A stretch of DNA of 64,000 bases from DATBAX01 sp963723765 (GTDB taxonomy: Bacteria; Acidobacteriota; Terriglobia; Terriglobales; Acidobacteriaceae), in the NCBI GenBank assembly GCA_963723765.1, contig CAVRSD010000011.1:124001-188000 (forward strand), in the 5' to 3' direction. Under the pieces are notes generated by a model. The model was not told where the DNA came from. It did not search any database and saw nothing but the letters and a program-made list of their open reading frames with translations. The translations under genes and the position numbers were made by a program. Positions within the stretch are counted from its first letter, which is position 1; each line of letters starts with the position of its first letter. Below are positions 27,059-35,971 of this stretch, one piece after another.

Positions 27059-27403
27059 AGGGCCTCCGTCGTTACTGAATCGAACCAAAAGAAGCGGGTT
27101 CACCGCGTCGGTGACAATACTTAGTGTGCAAACCGAGGGCCACGGTTGCCCTGTAGAAGGACACTTAAGGTCCTGTAGATATTGCGGGCGCGGTGCGGTG
27201 AGTCCCTTTTGGAACATGGTTCCAAGTTTCAATTGGCAAAAAATTCACGAAATCGGCAAAATGCTCCCTAGCGCGTCGTCATGGAGGAATTCCAGAATGG
27301 ACCGAGTCACGGGTCTCAGCGGCATTTTCTTCCAATCGAGTTGCGGGGGCCGTTGAAAGAAAAGAGCGGCAGCCAGAACTTCCAAAGTTTCTAACGGGAC
27401 CCT
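27059..27403. other. Intergenic region between the exported-protein and TlpA-like genes
   Basis: 345 bases upstream of the leftward gene that starts at 27058. I see no ORF with coding character, no RNA gene and no clear hairpin terminator for the TlpA-like gene that ends at 27404. The promoter of the exported-protein gene should be here, but no convincing hexamers were found. Confidence 0.35.
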
Positions 27404-28156
27404 TTAAGGGGCACTGTTGAGGAGGCTGTCGACAGCAGACTTTAGTTTCTCGAAAGGCTGGTCGGGGCCCGGCGCAGGCTGCAATCGCCCCTGCCGATCG
27501 ATCAGAAAAATTGCCGGGTAGCGCGCGATGTCGCGATAAAGACGGGGGACCTCTCCGCGCAGCGTGAGTAGTGGATAACTCACCGGAACTTGTTCTAAAA
27601 ATTTCTGTTGCACATCCACGCCCTCGTCTGACAGCCCGAAAACAATAAATCCCTGTTGTTTCCGCTCTTGGTATAGCCGGTCAAGCTGCGGCATCTCGTG
27701 GCGGCACGGCCCACACCAAGTCGCCCAAATATTAACCAGCACAACCTCGCCCTTGTGATCTCCCAGGCGTTGTGTCTTCCCGAGAATGTCCACGGTAGAG
27801 AAGGCTGGCGCGCCCACGTCGCGCAGAGCGAGGTTTTTAACCTGCTTCGAGCGGGTGACACCGTCACTCACTGGCTTCCAGGCGAAGCCCAATGTGAGAA
27901 TTGCGATGGCGAGACCCACCTTCCCCGACATCGAAAGCACGTGCCGTTGGCGAACATCTTTTATGGCAAGAACCAGTGTCACGAAAAACGGCACCGTCAT
28001 CGCGAGCGTCGACAAGGAGAGACGAAAGAGCCAATCCTTTTCGAGATCGGCACTGCTCCGGGTCAATGTTGTATACACGAGCGTATACAAGAAGAGAGCT
28101 GCAAACGGCGAGAGGATACCGGCGATAAGTACACGATAGTTGGACAGTTTGCTCAT
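27404..28156 (-). CDS. Membrane-anchored thioredoxin-like (TlpA/ResA type) protein
   Basis: 250 residues. The ATG at 28156 is chosen because AAGGA lies about eight bases upstream. Three hydrophobic helices fall in residues 8-105 (VLIAGILSPFAALFLYTLVY and others). A thioredoxin-fold domain with active site ATWCGPCRHE near residue 147 faces the periplasm. Its cis-Pro loop is RYPAIFLID. It should reduce or exchange disulfides in exported proteins, for example in cytochrome c maturation, though no such genes are nearby. The N-terminal three-helix anchor is longer than the single helix of ResA. Confidence 0.85.
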   Translation of the reverse strand: MSKLSNYRVLIAGILSPFAALFLYTLVYTTLTRSSADLEKDWLFRLSLSTLAMTVPFFVTLVLAIKDVRQRHVLSMSGKVGLAIAILTLGFAWKPVSDGVTRSKQVKNLALRDVGAPAFSTVDILGKTQRLGDHKGEVVLVNIWATWCGPCRHEMPQLDRLYQERKQQGFIVFGLSDEGVDVQQKFLEQVPVSYPLLTLRGEVPRLYRDIARYPAIFLIDRQGRLQPAPGPDQPFEKLKSAVDSLLNSAP

Positions 28157-28336
28157 GAACTGGTCCTTACTTTTCACTGCGAAAACGCTCTCAGTCTATC
28201 GCCTGTCTCACCCGCTCGCAACGCCGTGAAATGACTTTCTGTACAGCACTGAGAAAAGTTATCGGACAAGACCACTTGCACTCTTTTTGCCCTAATTTGA
28301 AATGGGCATCGCGCCACCTTATACTTACAGCCCACT

Positions 28337-29065
28337 ATGAAGGTTGTGGTTATCGTTCCGGCAGCTGGTCTGGGTACGCGGATGGCCTCAGCGCCAAGCT
28401 CAAAGAGCAAGAAGACCGTTCGCTCCAAACAATTCACGGAACTGGGCGGCACGCCCATCCTGATCCACACCTTGCGAAAGTTCGCGGCCAGTTCAGAAGT
28501 TTCGGAGATCTACATTGCGCTGCGAAAGAATGAGATCAGTGGGTTCCGCAGCCTGCTTGAAGCCCAGGGCAGAGAGATTCTTCAAAAGAAAGTGCAACTC
28601 GTGGAAGGCGGAGAAAACCGCCAGGAATCCGTCGGCCGCGCCCTGGCGGCAGTTTCGGCCGCGCCCGACGATATTGTTTTGGTGCATGACGCCGTCCGTC
28701 CTTTCATCACCGACGAAATCATTCAGGATGTGATCCGTGCCGCCCAGAAATATGGCGCGGCCATCGCCGGAATGCCAGCGGTCGATACTGTCAAACAAGT
28801 CGAGCGTACCGCCGAGGGCGCGGTCATTACGGCCACCATCTCCCGAGAGCGCGTCGTCCTGGCACAGACCCCGCAGGGCTTCCGCTATGATGTATTGAAG
28901 AAAGCATTCGACGAAGCCTCCAGCAACGATTTCATGGGCACCGACGAAGCATCTTTGGTCGAGCGCTCAGGACATGAAGTTGCGGTGGTGATGGGCTCGC
29001 CGCGAAACATAAAAATCACCACTCCGGCGGATATGGAGTTAGCAGAGTTTTTCCTGAAACGGTAA
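28337..29065 (+). CDS. ispD: 2-C-methyl-D-erythritol 4-phosphate cytidylyltransferase
   Basis: 242 residues. IspD joins CTP and MEP in the non-mevalonate pathway. It has the nucleotide-binding N-terminus VVIVPAAGLGTRM, a GGENRQESVGRAL block, VLVHDAVRPFI, and the C-terminal AQTPQGFRYDVLKKAFDEAS and ITTPADMELAEFFL. It starts 20 bases after a T-rich stretch without a strong promoter. ispF follows but is separated from it by the GxxExxY gene and its flanking repeats, although ispD and ispF are normally adjacent or fused. Confidence 0.96.
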   Translation: MKVVVIVPAAGLGTRMASAPSSKSKKTVRSKQFTELGGTPILIHTLRKFAASSEVSEIYIALRKNEISGFRSLLEAQGREILQKKVQLVEGGENRQESVGRALAAVSAAPDDIVLVHDAVRPFITDEIIQDVIRAAQKYGAAIAGMPAVDTVKQVERTAEGAVITATISRERVVLAQTPQGFRYDVLKKAFDEASSNDFMGTDEASLVERSGHEVAVVMGSPRNIKITTPADMELAEFFLKR

Positions 29066-29067
29066 GA

Positions 29068-29556
29068 GCGCCACGGATTTACGCTGATTTTCGCGGATTC
29101 ATTTAAACATCACCGTACACTTGATGCTCATGAGTACTGCACGAGTGGACCTCAAGTGCGCCGGCTTAACCGATAAAATCATTGGCATCTTTTATGACGT
29201 TTACAATGAACTCGGCTATGGCTTTCTGGAATCCGTTTATGAGAGATCGATGATAATTGCGCTACAAGAATCTGGGCTCACGGTCAATCATCAGGTACCC
29301 ATTACCGTTTGGTTTAGAGAACAAGAGGTTGGCGAGTTTCGCGCGGACCTGCTGGTCGAAAATAATGTCATGGTAGAGCTAAAGAGTGTCCGCGGGTTGG
29401 AACCCACTCACGAAGCTCAGTTATTCCACTATTTAAAATCCACAGAAGTTGAAGTGGGTCTTTTACTTAACTTTGGAACCAAGCCTCAATTCCGCAGATT
29501 GGTATTCGATAACGCCAGAAAAAAGATCCGTGCAAATCCGCGGAAATCCGTGGCCG
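29068..29556. mobile_element. Candidate small mobile element: inverted repeats bracketing a GxxExxY gene
   Basis: The left arm 29068-29104 (GCCACGGATTTACGCTGATT...) and right arm 29519-29556 (...AATCCGCGGAAATCCGTGGC) are imperfect ~33-bp inverted copies at the two ends of a 489-base segment. The segment lies between ispD (stop 29065) and ispF (start 29567) and holds one gene of the GxxExxY nuclease-like family. A gene-free pair of the same arms sits at 14628-14705. No clear target-site duplication is visible. The mobile nature is inferred from this structure and is not proven. Confidence 0.45.
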
Positions 29557-29570
29557 AGGTCGTTGCATGA
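29124..29570 (+). CDS. GxxExxY family protein (PD-(D/E)XK nuclease-like)
   Basis: 148 residues from the ATG at 29124; an ATG at 29130 is also possible, and neither has a good ribosome binding site. The family motif is GFLESVYERSMIIAL, preceded by IIGIFYDVYNELGYG. The nuclease-like core is GEFRADLLVENNVMVELKSV (Asp ... Glu-x-Lys), as in PD-(D/E)XK enzymes. The C-terminal ~15 residues are translated from the right inverted repeat. Its TGA overlaps the ispF ATG (ATGA), so the two genes are translationally coupled. The function of the family is unknown. The position inside a normally tight isoprenoid pair and between inverted repeats suggests insertion. Confidence 0.82.
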   Translation: MLMSTARVDLKCAGLTDKIIGIFYDVYNELGYGFLESVYERSMIIALQESGLTVNHQVPITVWFREQEVGEFRADLLVENNVMVELKSVRGLEPTHEAQLFHYLKSTEVEVGLLLNFGTKPQFRRLVFDNARKKIRANPRKSVAEVVA

Positions 29571-30061
29571 GAATTGGCTTCGGCTGGGACTCTCACGAAT
29601 TCAAGCGCGGCATTCCGCTTAAAATTGGCGGCATTACACTGCCGCATCCCAAAGGTCTTGGCGGTCACTCCGACGGAGACGTTCTTCTGCACGCCATCAC
29701 CGATGCGCTTCTCGGGGCCGTGACTGCTCCCGATATCGGTTCGCTTTTCCCGCCATCCGATCCGCAATGGAAGGGTGCGGACTCCGCAGTCTTTCTGGCG
29801 GAAGCGATGAAGCGGATCAAGGCCGCCGGCTATGCGATCGTGAATGTGGATTCCACGCTCGTTCTTGCCTCGCCGAAAATCGGGCCCCACGCCATTGCGA
29901 TTCGCACGCGAGTTGCCAAACTGTTAGGCATCCCGCTGGACTGCGTGGGTCTCAAAGCCAAGACGCCCGAAGGTATGGGCACGGACAATGCCGCCATTGC
30001 TCACGTGGTGGTCCTGCTGAAAACATCTGCCCGAAAGTCCCCGCGAAAAAACTCGCGCTGA
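29567..30061 (+). CDS. ispF: 2-C-methyl-D-erythritol 2,4-cyclodiphosphate synthase
   Basis: 164 residues. IspF closes the cyclic diphosphate in the MEP pathway. Metal ligands Asp8 and His10 (GFGWDSHEFKRG) and His42 (LLHAITDALLGA) are present, with the usual GGHSDGDVLL and C-terminal KTPEGMGTDNAAIAHVVVLL. Its ATG overlaps the stop of the GxxExxY gene by four bases. The last ~10 residues (SARKSPRKNSR) are a basic tail beyond the standard end. Confidence 0.96.
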   Translation: MRIGFGWDSHEFKRGIPLKIGGITLPHPKGLGGHSDGDVLLHAITDALLGAVTAPDIGSLFPPSDPQWKGADSAVFLAEAMKRIKAAGYAIVNVDSTLVLASPKIGPHAIAIRTRVAKLLGIPLDCVGLKAKTPEGMGTDNAAIAHVVVLLKTSARKSPRKNSR

Positions 30062-30530
30062 AGTTCCTTACCAGCATCACATTCGCCACAAGACAATAAC
30101 AAATGTGTTTCTGCATTCTCTTTCAGAAATTGAGATTTAGTGCCAAAGCGTTGCAGCAACGGCCCTGCTAACCACGGCGCGCAGCGTTCGTCCAAAGATA
30201 GGGAAGAGCAGTTTCAGGGAAACGGAACTTCTCGGAGAACCGGAACGTATCTTGACGTGGACAGGAAAACTAAACCGGGATACAGCGTCCCGGCGAGCAA
30301 TAAAATTTCAGGGGCTAAAGGGACTGTCCTCACTCACGGTTTGGCGGCCAGGGTGAGCACAATCCCCGCAGACAGAGCTTACGGCTTTGCGGCCTTCGCT
30401 CGTTGTCTTAACCCCGAGGCAGAATTGTAAGCCTTCCGGAAACAAACGCAAGTTTTTTTCGGTTTGGTTAGGGACAGCGGCCGCCCAGCCGGTTCCCGAC
30501 GCTTTTCGGGAAAGAAAATTAAGGAGTCGC
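30062..30530. other. 469-base region between ispF and an exported-protein gene
   Basis: I see no coding frame with family resemblance, and no tRNA or known riboswitch pattern. A G/C-rich stem (GGTTCCCGACGC with the nearby GCTTTTCGGGAA) lies close to the ribosome binding site of the next gene (AAGGAG at 30521-30526). The length suggests a long leader for the exported-protein gene that starts at 30531, or an unrecognised small RNA. Confidence 0.35.
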
Positions 30531-30920
30531 ATGAAAACACAAAAGATTGCTAAGAGCGTTGTACTCGGAATGGCGTTATTGATGGCGGTAAGTGCATTCG
30601 CTGCGAACAAGGGAACTTTGCAGATAACCGCTCCCGTCACACTAAACGGCAAGTCGCTGGCCGCTGGAGAATATTCTCTGCAATGGGACGGGACCGGAAA
30701 CACCGTTCAACTAAATGTTATGCAGGGAAAGAAAGTCGTGGCCAGCACTCCGGCCCAGCTCGTTAACCTGGCTCAGTCCCAGAACAATGACGCGGCCATC
30801 ATCAAAGCCAACGCAGATGGCAGCCGGACCCTGTCGGAAATTCGCTTTGGCGGTAAGAAATACGCCCTCGCGATTGCCGCCGACTCACCACAGTCCGACT
30901 CGTCCACCAGCACAAAATGA
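30531..30920 (+). CDS. Small exported protein, hypothetical
   Basis: 129 residues with an AAGGAG ribosome binding site five bases before the ATG and a clear signal peptide (SVVLGMALLMAVSAFAANKG). The mature part starts GTLQITAPVTLNGKSLAAGE and is probably all-beta (YSLQWDGTGNTVQLNVMQG). It ends in a Ser/Thr-rich tail. Proteins of this type are common and often multicopy in Terriglobia; their role is unknown. A strong hairpin terminator follows at 30947. Confidence 0.75.
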   Translation: MKTQKIAKSVVLGMALLMAVSAFAANKGTLQITAPVTLNGKSLAAGEYSLQWDGTGNTVQLNVMQGKKVVASTPAQLVNLAQSQNNDAAIIKANADGSRTLSEIRFGGKKYALAIAADSPQSDSSTSTK

Positions 30921-30946
30921 ACCTTCCCAAAATCGACCACAAAGAG

Positions 30947-30970
30947 CGGGGAGCGGACATGCTCCCCGTT
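30947..30970 (+). terminator. Rho-independent terminator
   Basis: Stem CGGGGAGC (30947-30954) / GCTCCCCG (30961-30968) with a 6-base loop, followed by TTTCGATTT, 26 bases after the stop of the exported-protein gene. It also lies just past the stop of the convergent DUF427 gene and may serve both. Confidence 0.75.
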
Positions 30971-30975
30971 TCGAT

Positions 30976-31257
30976 TTATTCCACCTTCACACCTCTCCAA
31001 AATGCCACATATCCCTTGATCTGTTTCGCAGCGGGTTTCGGCTCGGGATAATACCAAGCGGCATCGTGGTTCAGTTTGCCGTTTACTTCGACGTCAAAAT
31101 AACTCGCAGTTCCCTTCCACGGGCATTCCGTCCGCGTCGCGCTGGGCTTAAAATACTCTTGCTTGAGGCTGTCTGGCGGAAAGTACTGGTTGCTTTCCAC
31201 TTCCACGGTCTTGCCGCTATCGGCAAGCACAACGTTTTCCCACATTGCTTTTGACAT
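30976..31257 (-). CDS. DUF427 domain-containing protein
   Basis: 93 residues from the ATG at 31257 (MSKAMWENVVLADSGKTVEV, the family N-terminus); the frame is open to 31323. It has the DUF427 blocks SNQYFPPDSLKQEYFKPS and TECPWKGTASYFDVEVNGK, and AAWYYPEPKPAAKQIKGYVA. It is a small cytosolic beta-barrel protein of unknown function. It is divergent from the amidinotransferase-like gene, with a 65-base shared upstream region. Confidence 0.85.
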   Translation of the reverse strand: MSKAMWENVVLADSGKTVEVESNQYFPPDSLKQEYFKPSATRTECPWKGTASYFDVEVNGKLNHDAAWYYPEPKPAAKQIKGYVAFWRGVKVE

Positions 31258-31322
31258 GACACCATAATAGATTCCGCGCGCAGCAGTCGGCTTCATAAAA
31301 TTGTCTTGAGGATGCGACGGCA

Positions 31323-32219
31323 ATGACAGCGACGATGACCGAACGACGCTTTAACGGACATTCCATGGGGGGAGACCTGCGGCGAGTCCTGGTATGTTCA
31401 CCGCGCACTGCCGGATGGAACCAGCCGGAGCATGCCGCCCATTGGCACGACCTTGGCTTCTTGCACGCACCAAATTTCGAGAAAGCACAATCGCAGCACG
31501 AAGCGCTCTGCCGCGAACTGAAAACCGCAGGAGCTGAGGTGATCCAGCTGCCCGCTTCTCCGGATCTTTCATTAGACGCGGTTTACACCCACGATGCATC
31601 CCTCGCCACCGACTTTGGCCTGATCGTAATGCATCCCGGAAAAACTAACCGCGTGTCCGAAAGCAAACATCACGGAACTTTTTGTCGCGCCCTTGGCATT
31701 CCCACCTTCACCGAGATTGCTCCACCGGGAACCACGGAAGCCGGCGACATCGTATGGCTCGATTCAAAAACTCTACTCATCGGCAATGGATATCGAACCA
31801 ACGCCGAAGGCATTTCTCAAATGCGCGCACTGCTGGCGCCGAGAGGCATAGAGGTAATCTCTGCGCCTTTGCCCTATGCCACGGGGCCTTCGACCTGTCT
31901 GCATCTGATGTCCCTCGTCAGTTTGCTCGACGAAAAAACTGCTCTTGTTGATTTGCCCTGGCTGGCGGTGGAAACTGTTGAACTACTGAAATCGCGCGGC
32001 TTTCATTTCATCGAGATCGAACATTCGGAGCGCGACTCGATGGCCTGCAACGTACTTGCGTTGGGCAGCAGACGCCTGCTGGCGATTGAAGAGAATCACA
32101 AGACGAACGAAAAACTTCGCCGGGCTGGATTCGAGGTCCAAACCTTCCCCGGCTCGGAGTTGTGCATCAATGGCGGCGGCGGCCCTACCTGTCTGACGCG
32201 ACCGTTGCTGCGCGATTAG
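31323..32219 (+). CDS. Amidinotransferase / dimethylarginine dimethylaminohydrolase-like enzyme
   Basis: 298 residues of the pentein (beta/alpha-propeller) superfamily. The nucleophile is Cys in GGGGPTCLTRPL near residue 289. Other pentein positions are YTHDASLATDFGLIVMHPGK (Asp/acidic strand), GTTEAGDIVWLD and TGPSTCLHLMSLVSLLD with the catalytic His. The N-terminus has VLVCSPRTAGWNQPEHA, as in dimethylargininases. It probably hydrolyses or transfers from a guanidino substrate such as arginine or a methylarginine; the exact substrate is not readable. It is divergent from DUF427. Confidence 0.82.
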   Translation: MTATMTERRFNGHSMGGDLRRVLVCSPRTAGWNQPEHAAHWHDLGFLHAPNFEKAQSQHEALCRELKTAGAEVIQLPASPDLSLDAVYTHDASLATDFGLIVMHPGKTNRVSESKHHGTFCRALGIPTFTEIAPPGTTEAGDIVWLDSKTLLIGNGYRTNAEGISQMRALLAPRGIEVISAPLPYATGPSTCLHLMSLVSLLDEKTALVDLPWLAVETVELLKSRGFHFIEIEHSERDSMACNVLALGSRRLLAIEENHKTNEKLRRAGFEVQTFPGSELCINGGGGPTCLTRPLLRD

Positions 32220-32241
32220 ACGCTCAACCAATCCCTCTGAA

Positions 32242-32275
32242 TTGTCATTCCGAGCAAAGCGAGGAATCTGTTTTC
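32242..32275. repeat. Family F word, divergent single copy
   Basis: TTGTCATTCCGAGCAAAGCG followed by AGGAATCTGTT, a shortened relative of the GTCATCCTGAGCG element at 20302. It lies between the amidinotransferase-like gene and mfd. The same form is seen at 38770-38813. Confidence 0.6.
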
Positions 32276-32351
32276 CGACGGCATCTTCCCGGCGGAACCG
32301 GGGCGAACAGCTAAGAGCCGAAAGCCGCCTTCCTGCTAAAATCAAAAAGCG

Positions 32352-35300
32352 ATGGTCTTGCCTTTCGTCCGCGATCTTTTTGCGGACGCGGAAAAATTGC
32401 CCGCTTTTTCGCGTGTAGCCTCCCACCTCAGAGAGAACGCGGGGCGCATTCGTGTTTCTGGACTGATTCCCAGCGCTAAAGCCCTGATGTTAGTGCTGCT
32501 TCAGAAGAACCTGGGGCGTCCGCTCATCGTCGTGGTCGCAGATAATCGGGCCGCCGAAGATTTCGTCCCCGTACTGCAAGCCTTTGCAGAACTCGTCGGC
32601 GGGACCGATCCAGAGAAGATCGTTTCGCTCCCGACTCGCGACGTTCTGCCTTTCCAGAATCTTTCTCCCCATCCGGAAATCCAGGAAGAACGCGCGGTGG
32701 CTCTCTGGAAGATTGCCACAGGCGCGGTTTCCATCATCGTTTCGCCGGTGGCCGCGACCGCTCTTCGTCTGCGTTCCGCCGAATACTATGCCGATCTCGC
32801 CCGTGTGGTGCGGCGAGGAGAAACCTTCGATACCGAATCGTTGCTCAGCCATCTCAACACCGTGGGATACATGGCTGCTGACGTGGTGGAAATGCCGGGA
32901 GAGTACGCTCTGCGCGGCGGAATTCTTGGATGTCTATCCGCCCGAAGCCGACCGTCCACTGCGTATCGAGTTCCTGGGAGACGAGGTCGAGTCCATCCGC
33001 AAGTTCGATCCCACCACCCAACGTTCGTCGAATGCAGTGGAAGAAACCATTCTCCTGCCGCTTACCGAGACCCCCGTCAGCGAAGAAGTTCTCGGGGCAA
33101 TTCATGCGCGCCTTTCTGGAAAACGTATTACTGGTGCGGAAGAAGTAGTGGAACAAGCGGGGCGGGCAGGCGGAGTCACTGTTTTTCCGGGTTGGGAATT
33201 CTATGCGCCGGTCGCCGGCGCCGAGAACGACATCTTCGACTTATTGCCAAACGCAGCAGTCGTAGCCGACGAACCGGCCAGCATAAAAAAAGAATTTGAT
33301 CATCTATGGTCGCGCATTGAGGAGGCCCACGAACGCAGCGGTGTCGGCAACCTGGTGCGGCCCACGGATTTGTATCTCTCGCCAGACGCTTGGTGGCAAA
33401 AGCTGGGCAGACTCCCAGGCGCGGACTTCGAGCATCTCGACGTCACTCGTGCGGACGAAGCTGCGGCCGTTGCTTTTCATTCCCAGCCCACACCCCGCTT
33501 CCATGGCTCGGTTCCGCATATGCTGGAGGGAGTAAAGAAACAGATCGCGGAAAACAAACGCGTCTTGATTGCAGTTCCAAACACGGGAGAGGTCGAGCGA
33601 TTGGCCGACGTCTTCACCGAATACGCTACTTCATTTCGCCTGGGCAGCCGCACTCGAGGCGGAGAAAGTTATGCCGACGAAACTTCCTACTTCGCGGGTG
33701 AAATTCTTACCACTACGCTGGCCAAGGCTTATATTCCCGATGGCTTGATTCTTCCCGATGCAAATCTGGCAATCTTCGGCGCTCGCGATCTTTTTGACGA
33801 ATCCGAATCGGTGGTCTCTCGCCCGCAGCGTCAGAAATCTAAAGTCTCCGCATTCCTTTCCGATTTCCGTGATCTGCAAGTCGGCGATTACGTTGTCCAC
33901 GTCGAACATGGGATCGGTCAATATCTTGGGTTAAAAGAAATCAATCAGGGCGATGGCAACGCTGAGTTCATGTTGCTCGAATACGCCGAAGCCGCTCGTC
34001 TATACGTCCCCCTGACCCGCCTCGACCTGATTCAGAAGTATCGTTCGTCAGAAGGCATCAAGCCGCAGCTCAATCATCTCGGCACGGCAGCGTGGACCAA
34101 AACCAAAGCCCGCGTCCGCAAGGCCATGAAGGACATGACCGACGAACTGCTCAAACTCTACGCCCAGCGCAAAACGGCCCAAGGTCACGCTTTCGCGCCG
34201 GATACCGAGTGGATGCGCGAATTTGAAGATGCTTTCGAATACAACGAAACTGAAGACCAGAACTATGCCATCGCCGACGTCAAACGCGACATGGAGTCAC
34301 CGCAACCCATGGATCGTCTGCTCTGCGGTGACGTGGGTTACGGCAAAACAGAGATCTCCATGCGCGCGGCGTTCAAGGCGATTAGCGACAACAAGCAAGT
34401 GGCCGTTCTGGCGCCGACCACCGTGCTCGCCTTCCAGCATTACGAAACCTTTAAACAACGTTTCGCGGCCTTCCCCGTCAAAATAGAAATGATCAGCCGT
34501 TTTCGCACGGCGAAGCAACAGAAGGAAATCCTGCAAAAGGTCGAAGCCGGGAAAGTCGATATCCTGATCGGCACTCACCGCATTTTGTCGACAGACATCA
34601 AGCTGCCGGACCTGGGACTGCTCATCGTCGACGAGGAACAACGTTTCGGTGTACGCCACAAGGAACGCCTGAAACAGATGCGGAAGGAAGTGGACGTCCT
34701 CACCATGTCAGCCACGCCCATTCCGCGCACCTTGCACATGTCCATGGTTGGATTGCGCGACATGAGCGTGATTGAGACGCCTCCCAAGGATCGCATTGCC
34801 ATCCAGACTGTGGTTGCGAGTTGGGATGAAAAGCTGATGCAGTCGGCTATTGAGCAGGAACTCGATCGCGGCGGCCAAATCTATTTCGTTCACAACCGCG
34901 TGGAGAGCATTTGGGAAATCGCCGCCAAGCTACAGGAACTGGTGCCGCGCGCCCGCGTCATTGTCGGCCACGGACAGATGTCCGAGGGCGAGCTCGAAAA
35001 AGTGATGCTGAAGTTCATGCATCACGAAGCCGACATTTTGGTCGCGACAACGATCATCGAGAACGGCCTCGACATTCCGCTATGCAACACGATCTTGATC
35101 AATCGCGCAGACCGCCTGGGACTTTCTGAGTTATATCAACTGCGCGGACGCGTTGGACGTTCCAATCGTCGCGCCTATGCTTACCTTCTGATTCCGCAAG
35201 ATGTGGAACTGACTCCAATCGCGCGCAGGCGTTTGGCCGCATTAAAAGAATTCTCCGATCTGGGCGCGGGATTCAAAATCGCCGCCTTAGACCTGGAACT

Positions 35301-35889
35301 GCGCGGCGCCGGAAATTTGTTGGGCGGCGAACAGAGCGGACATATTGAAGCGATCGGCTTCGAACTTTACACCCAGATGCTCGATCACGCCGTCCGCGAG
35401 ATGAAGGGCGAAGTGGGGCCGGAACAGGCTGCCATCCAGCTCACCCTTGGACTGAATATCCGCATCCCCGCCAACTATATTCTCGAGGAAAATCAACGCC
35501 TTCGCATGTATAAACGTGTCGCTGGCGTGGAAACCGAAGCCCAACTCGCTGACGTGGGCGCCGAACTCCAGGACCGCTATGGCGATCCGCCCGAAGCCGT
35601 GCGCCACTTATTGGACTATGCCGAGCTCAAGCTGCTGGCGATTCGCGTAGGCGCAGTCAGCATCGAGCGCAAGCGCGATCTCCTGAGCATAAAATTTCGT
35701 CAGGATGCGGTTATCGATCCCGGCAAACTAGCGAAGTTCGTTTCTTCCCACAAGGGGGCCCAATTCGCGCCCGATGGCACCTTGAAGTTTATCTCCAAAG
35801 CCCTACATCCCGATGAAGTCCTGGCACAATTACAGAACTTGCTCGAAGAGTTATCGCCGGAGGAACTTTCCTCTGCGGTCTCATCCTAA
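32352..35889 (+). CDS. mfd: Transcription-repair coupling factor (frameshifted in this sequence)
   Basis: Mfd removes RNA polymerase stalled at lesions and recruits UvrA. It begins with a UvrB-like domain (IVSLPTRDVLPFQNLSPHPE, EMPGEYALRGGIL). Just after GGIL the frame shifts at 32925-32927, where one T is surplus, and continues DVYPPEADRPLRIEFLGDEV. Next come the CarD-like RNA polymerase interaction domain (LQVGDYVVHVEHGIGQYLGL, near 506), Walker A GDVGYGKTE near 659, DEEQRFG near 759, TRG motif region LLGGEQSGHIEAIGFELYTQ and the C-terminal TRCF domain. The corrected length is about 1178, normal for the family. The surplus base is probably a read error. Confidence 0.93.
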
Positions 35890-35971
35890 GCGGCATCTAA
35901 GCTGACAGACGTAACCGTCTGGCCTCATGTGGTACGTTATCTGGCGGCCAAAATAAAATAACGAGACAAGC

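Noticed and set aside
28071..28088. GTATACACGAGCGTATAC inverted repeat
   Set aside because: It lies in the coding sequence of the TlpA-like protein's membrane segment and shows no sign of an operator function.
30062..30530. Riboswitch or small RNA in the 469-base gap after ispF
   Set aside because: I looked for known riboswitch cores and tRNA-like elements and found no convincing pattern; kept only as an unexplained gap.
32352..35889. Programmed frameshifting as the reason for the split mfd, acnA, purD, pth, recG and ispE frames
   Set aside because: No common slippery heptamer or downstream structure is shared, the families are not known for recoding, and all shifts are of one kind typical of read errors.
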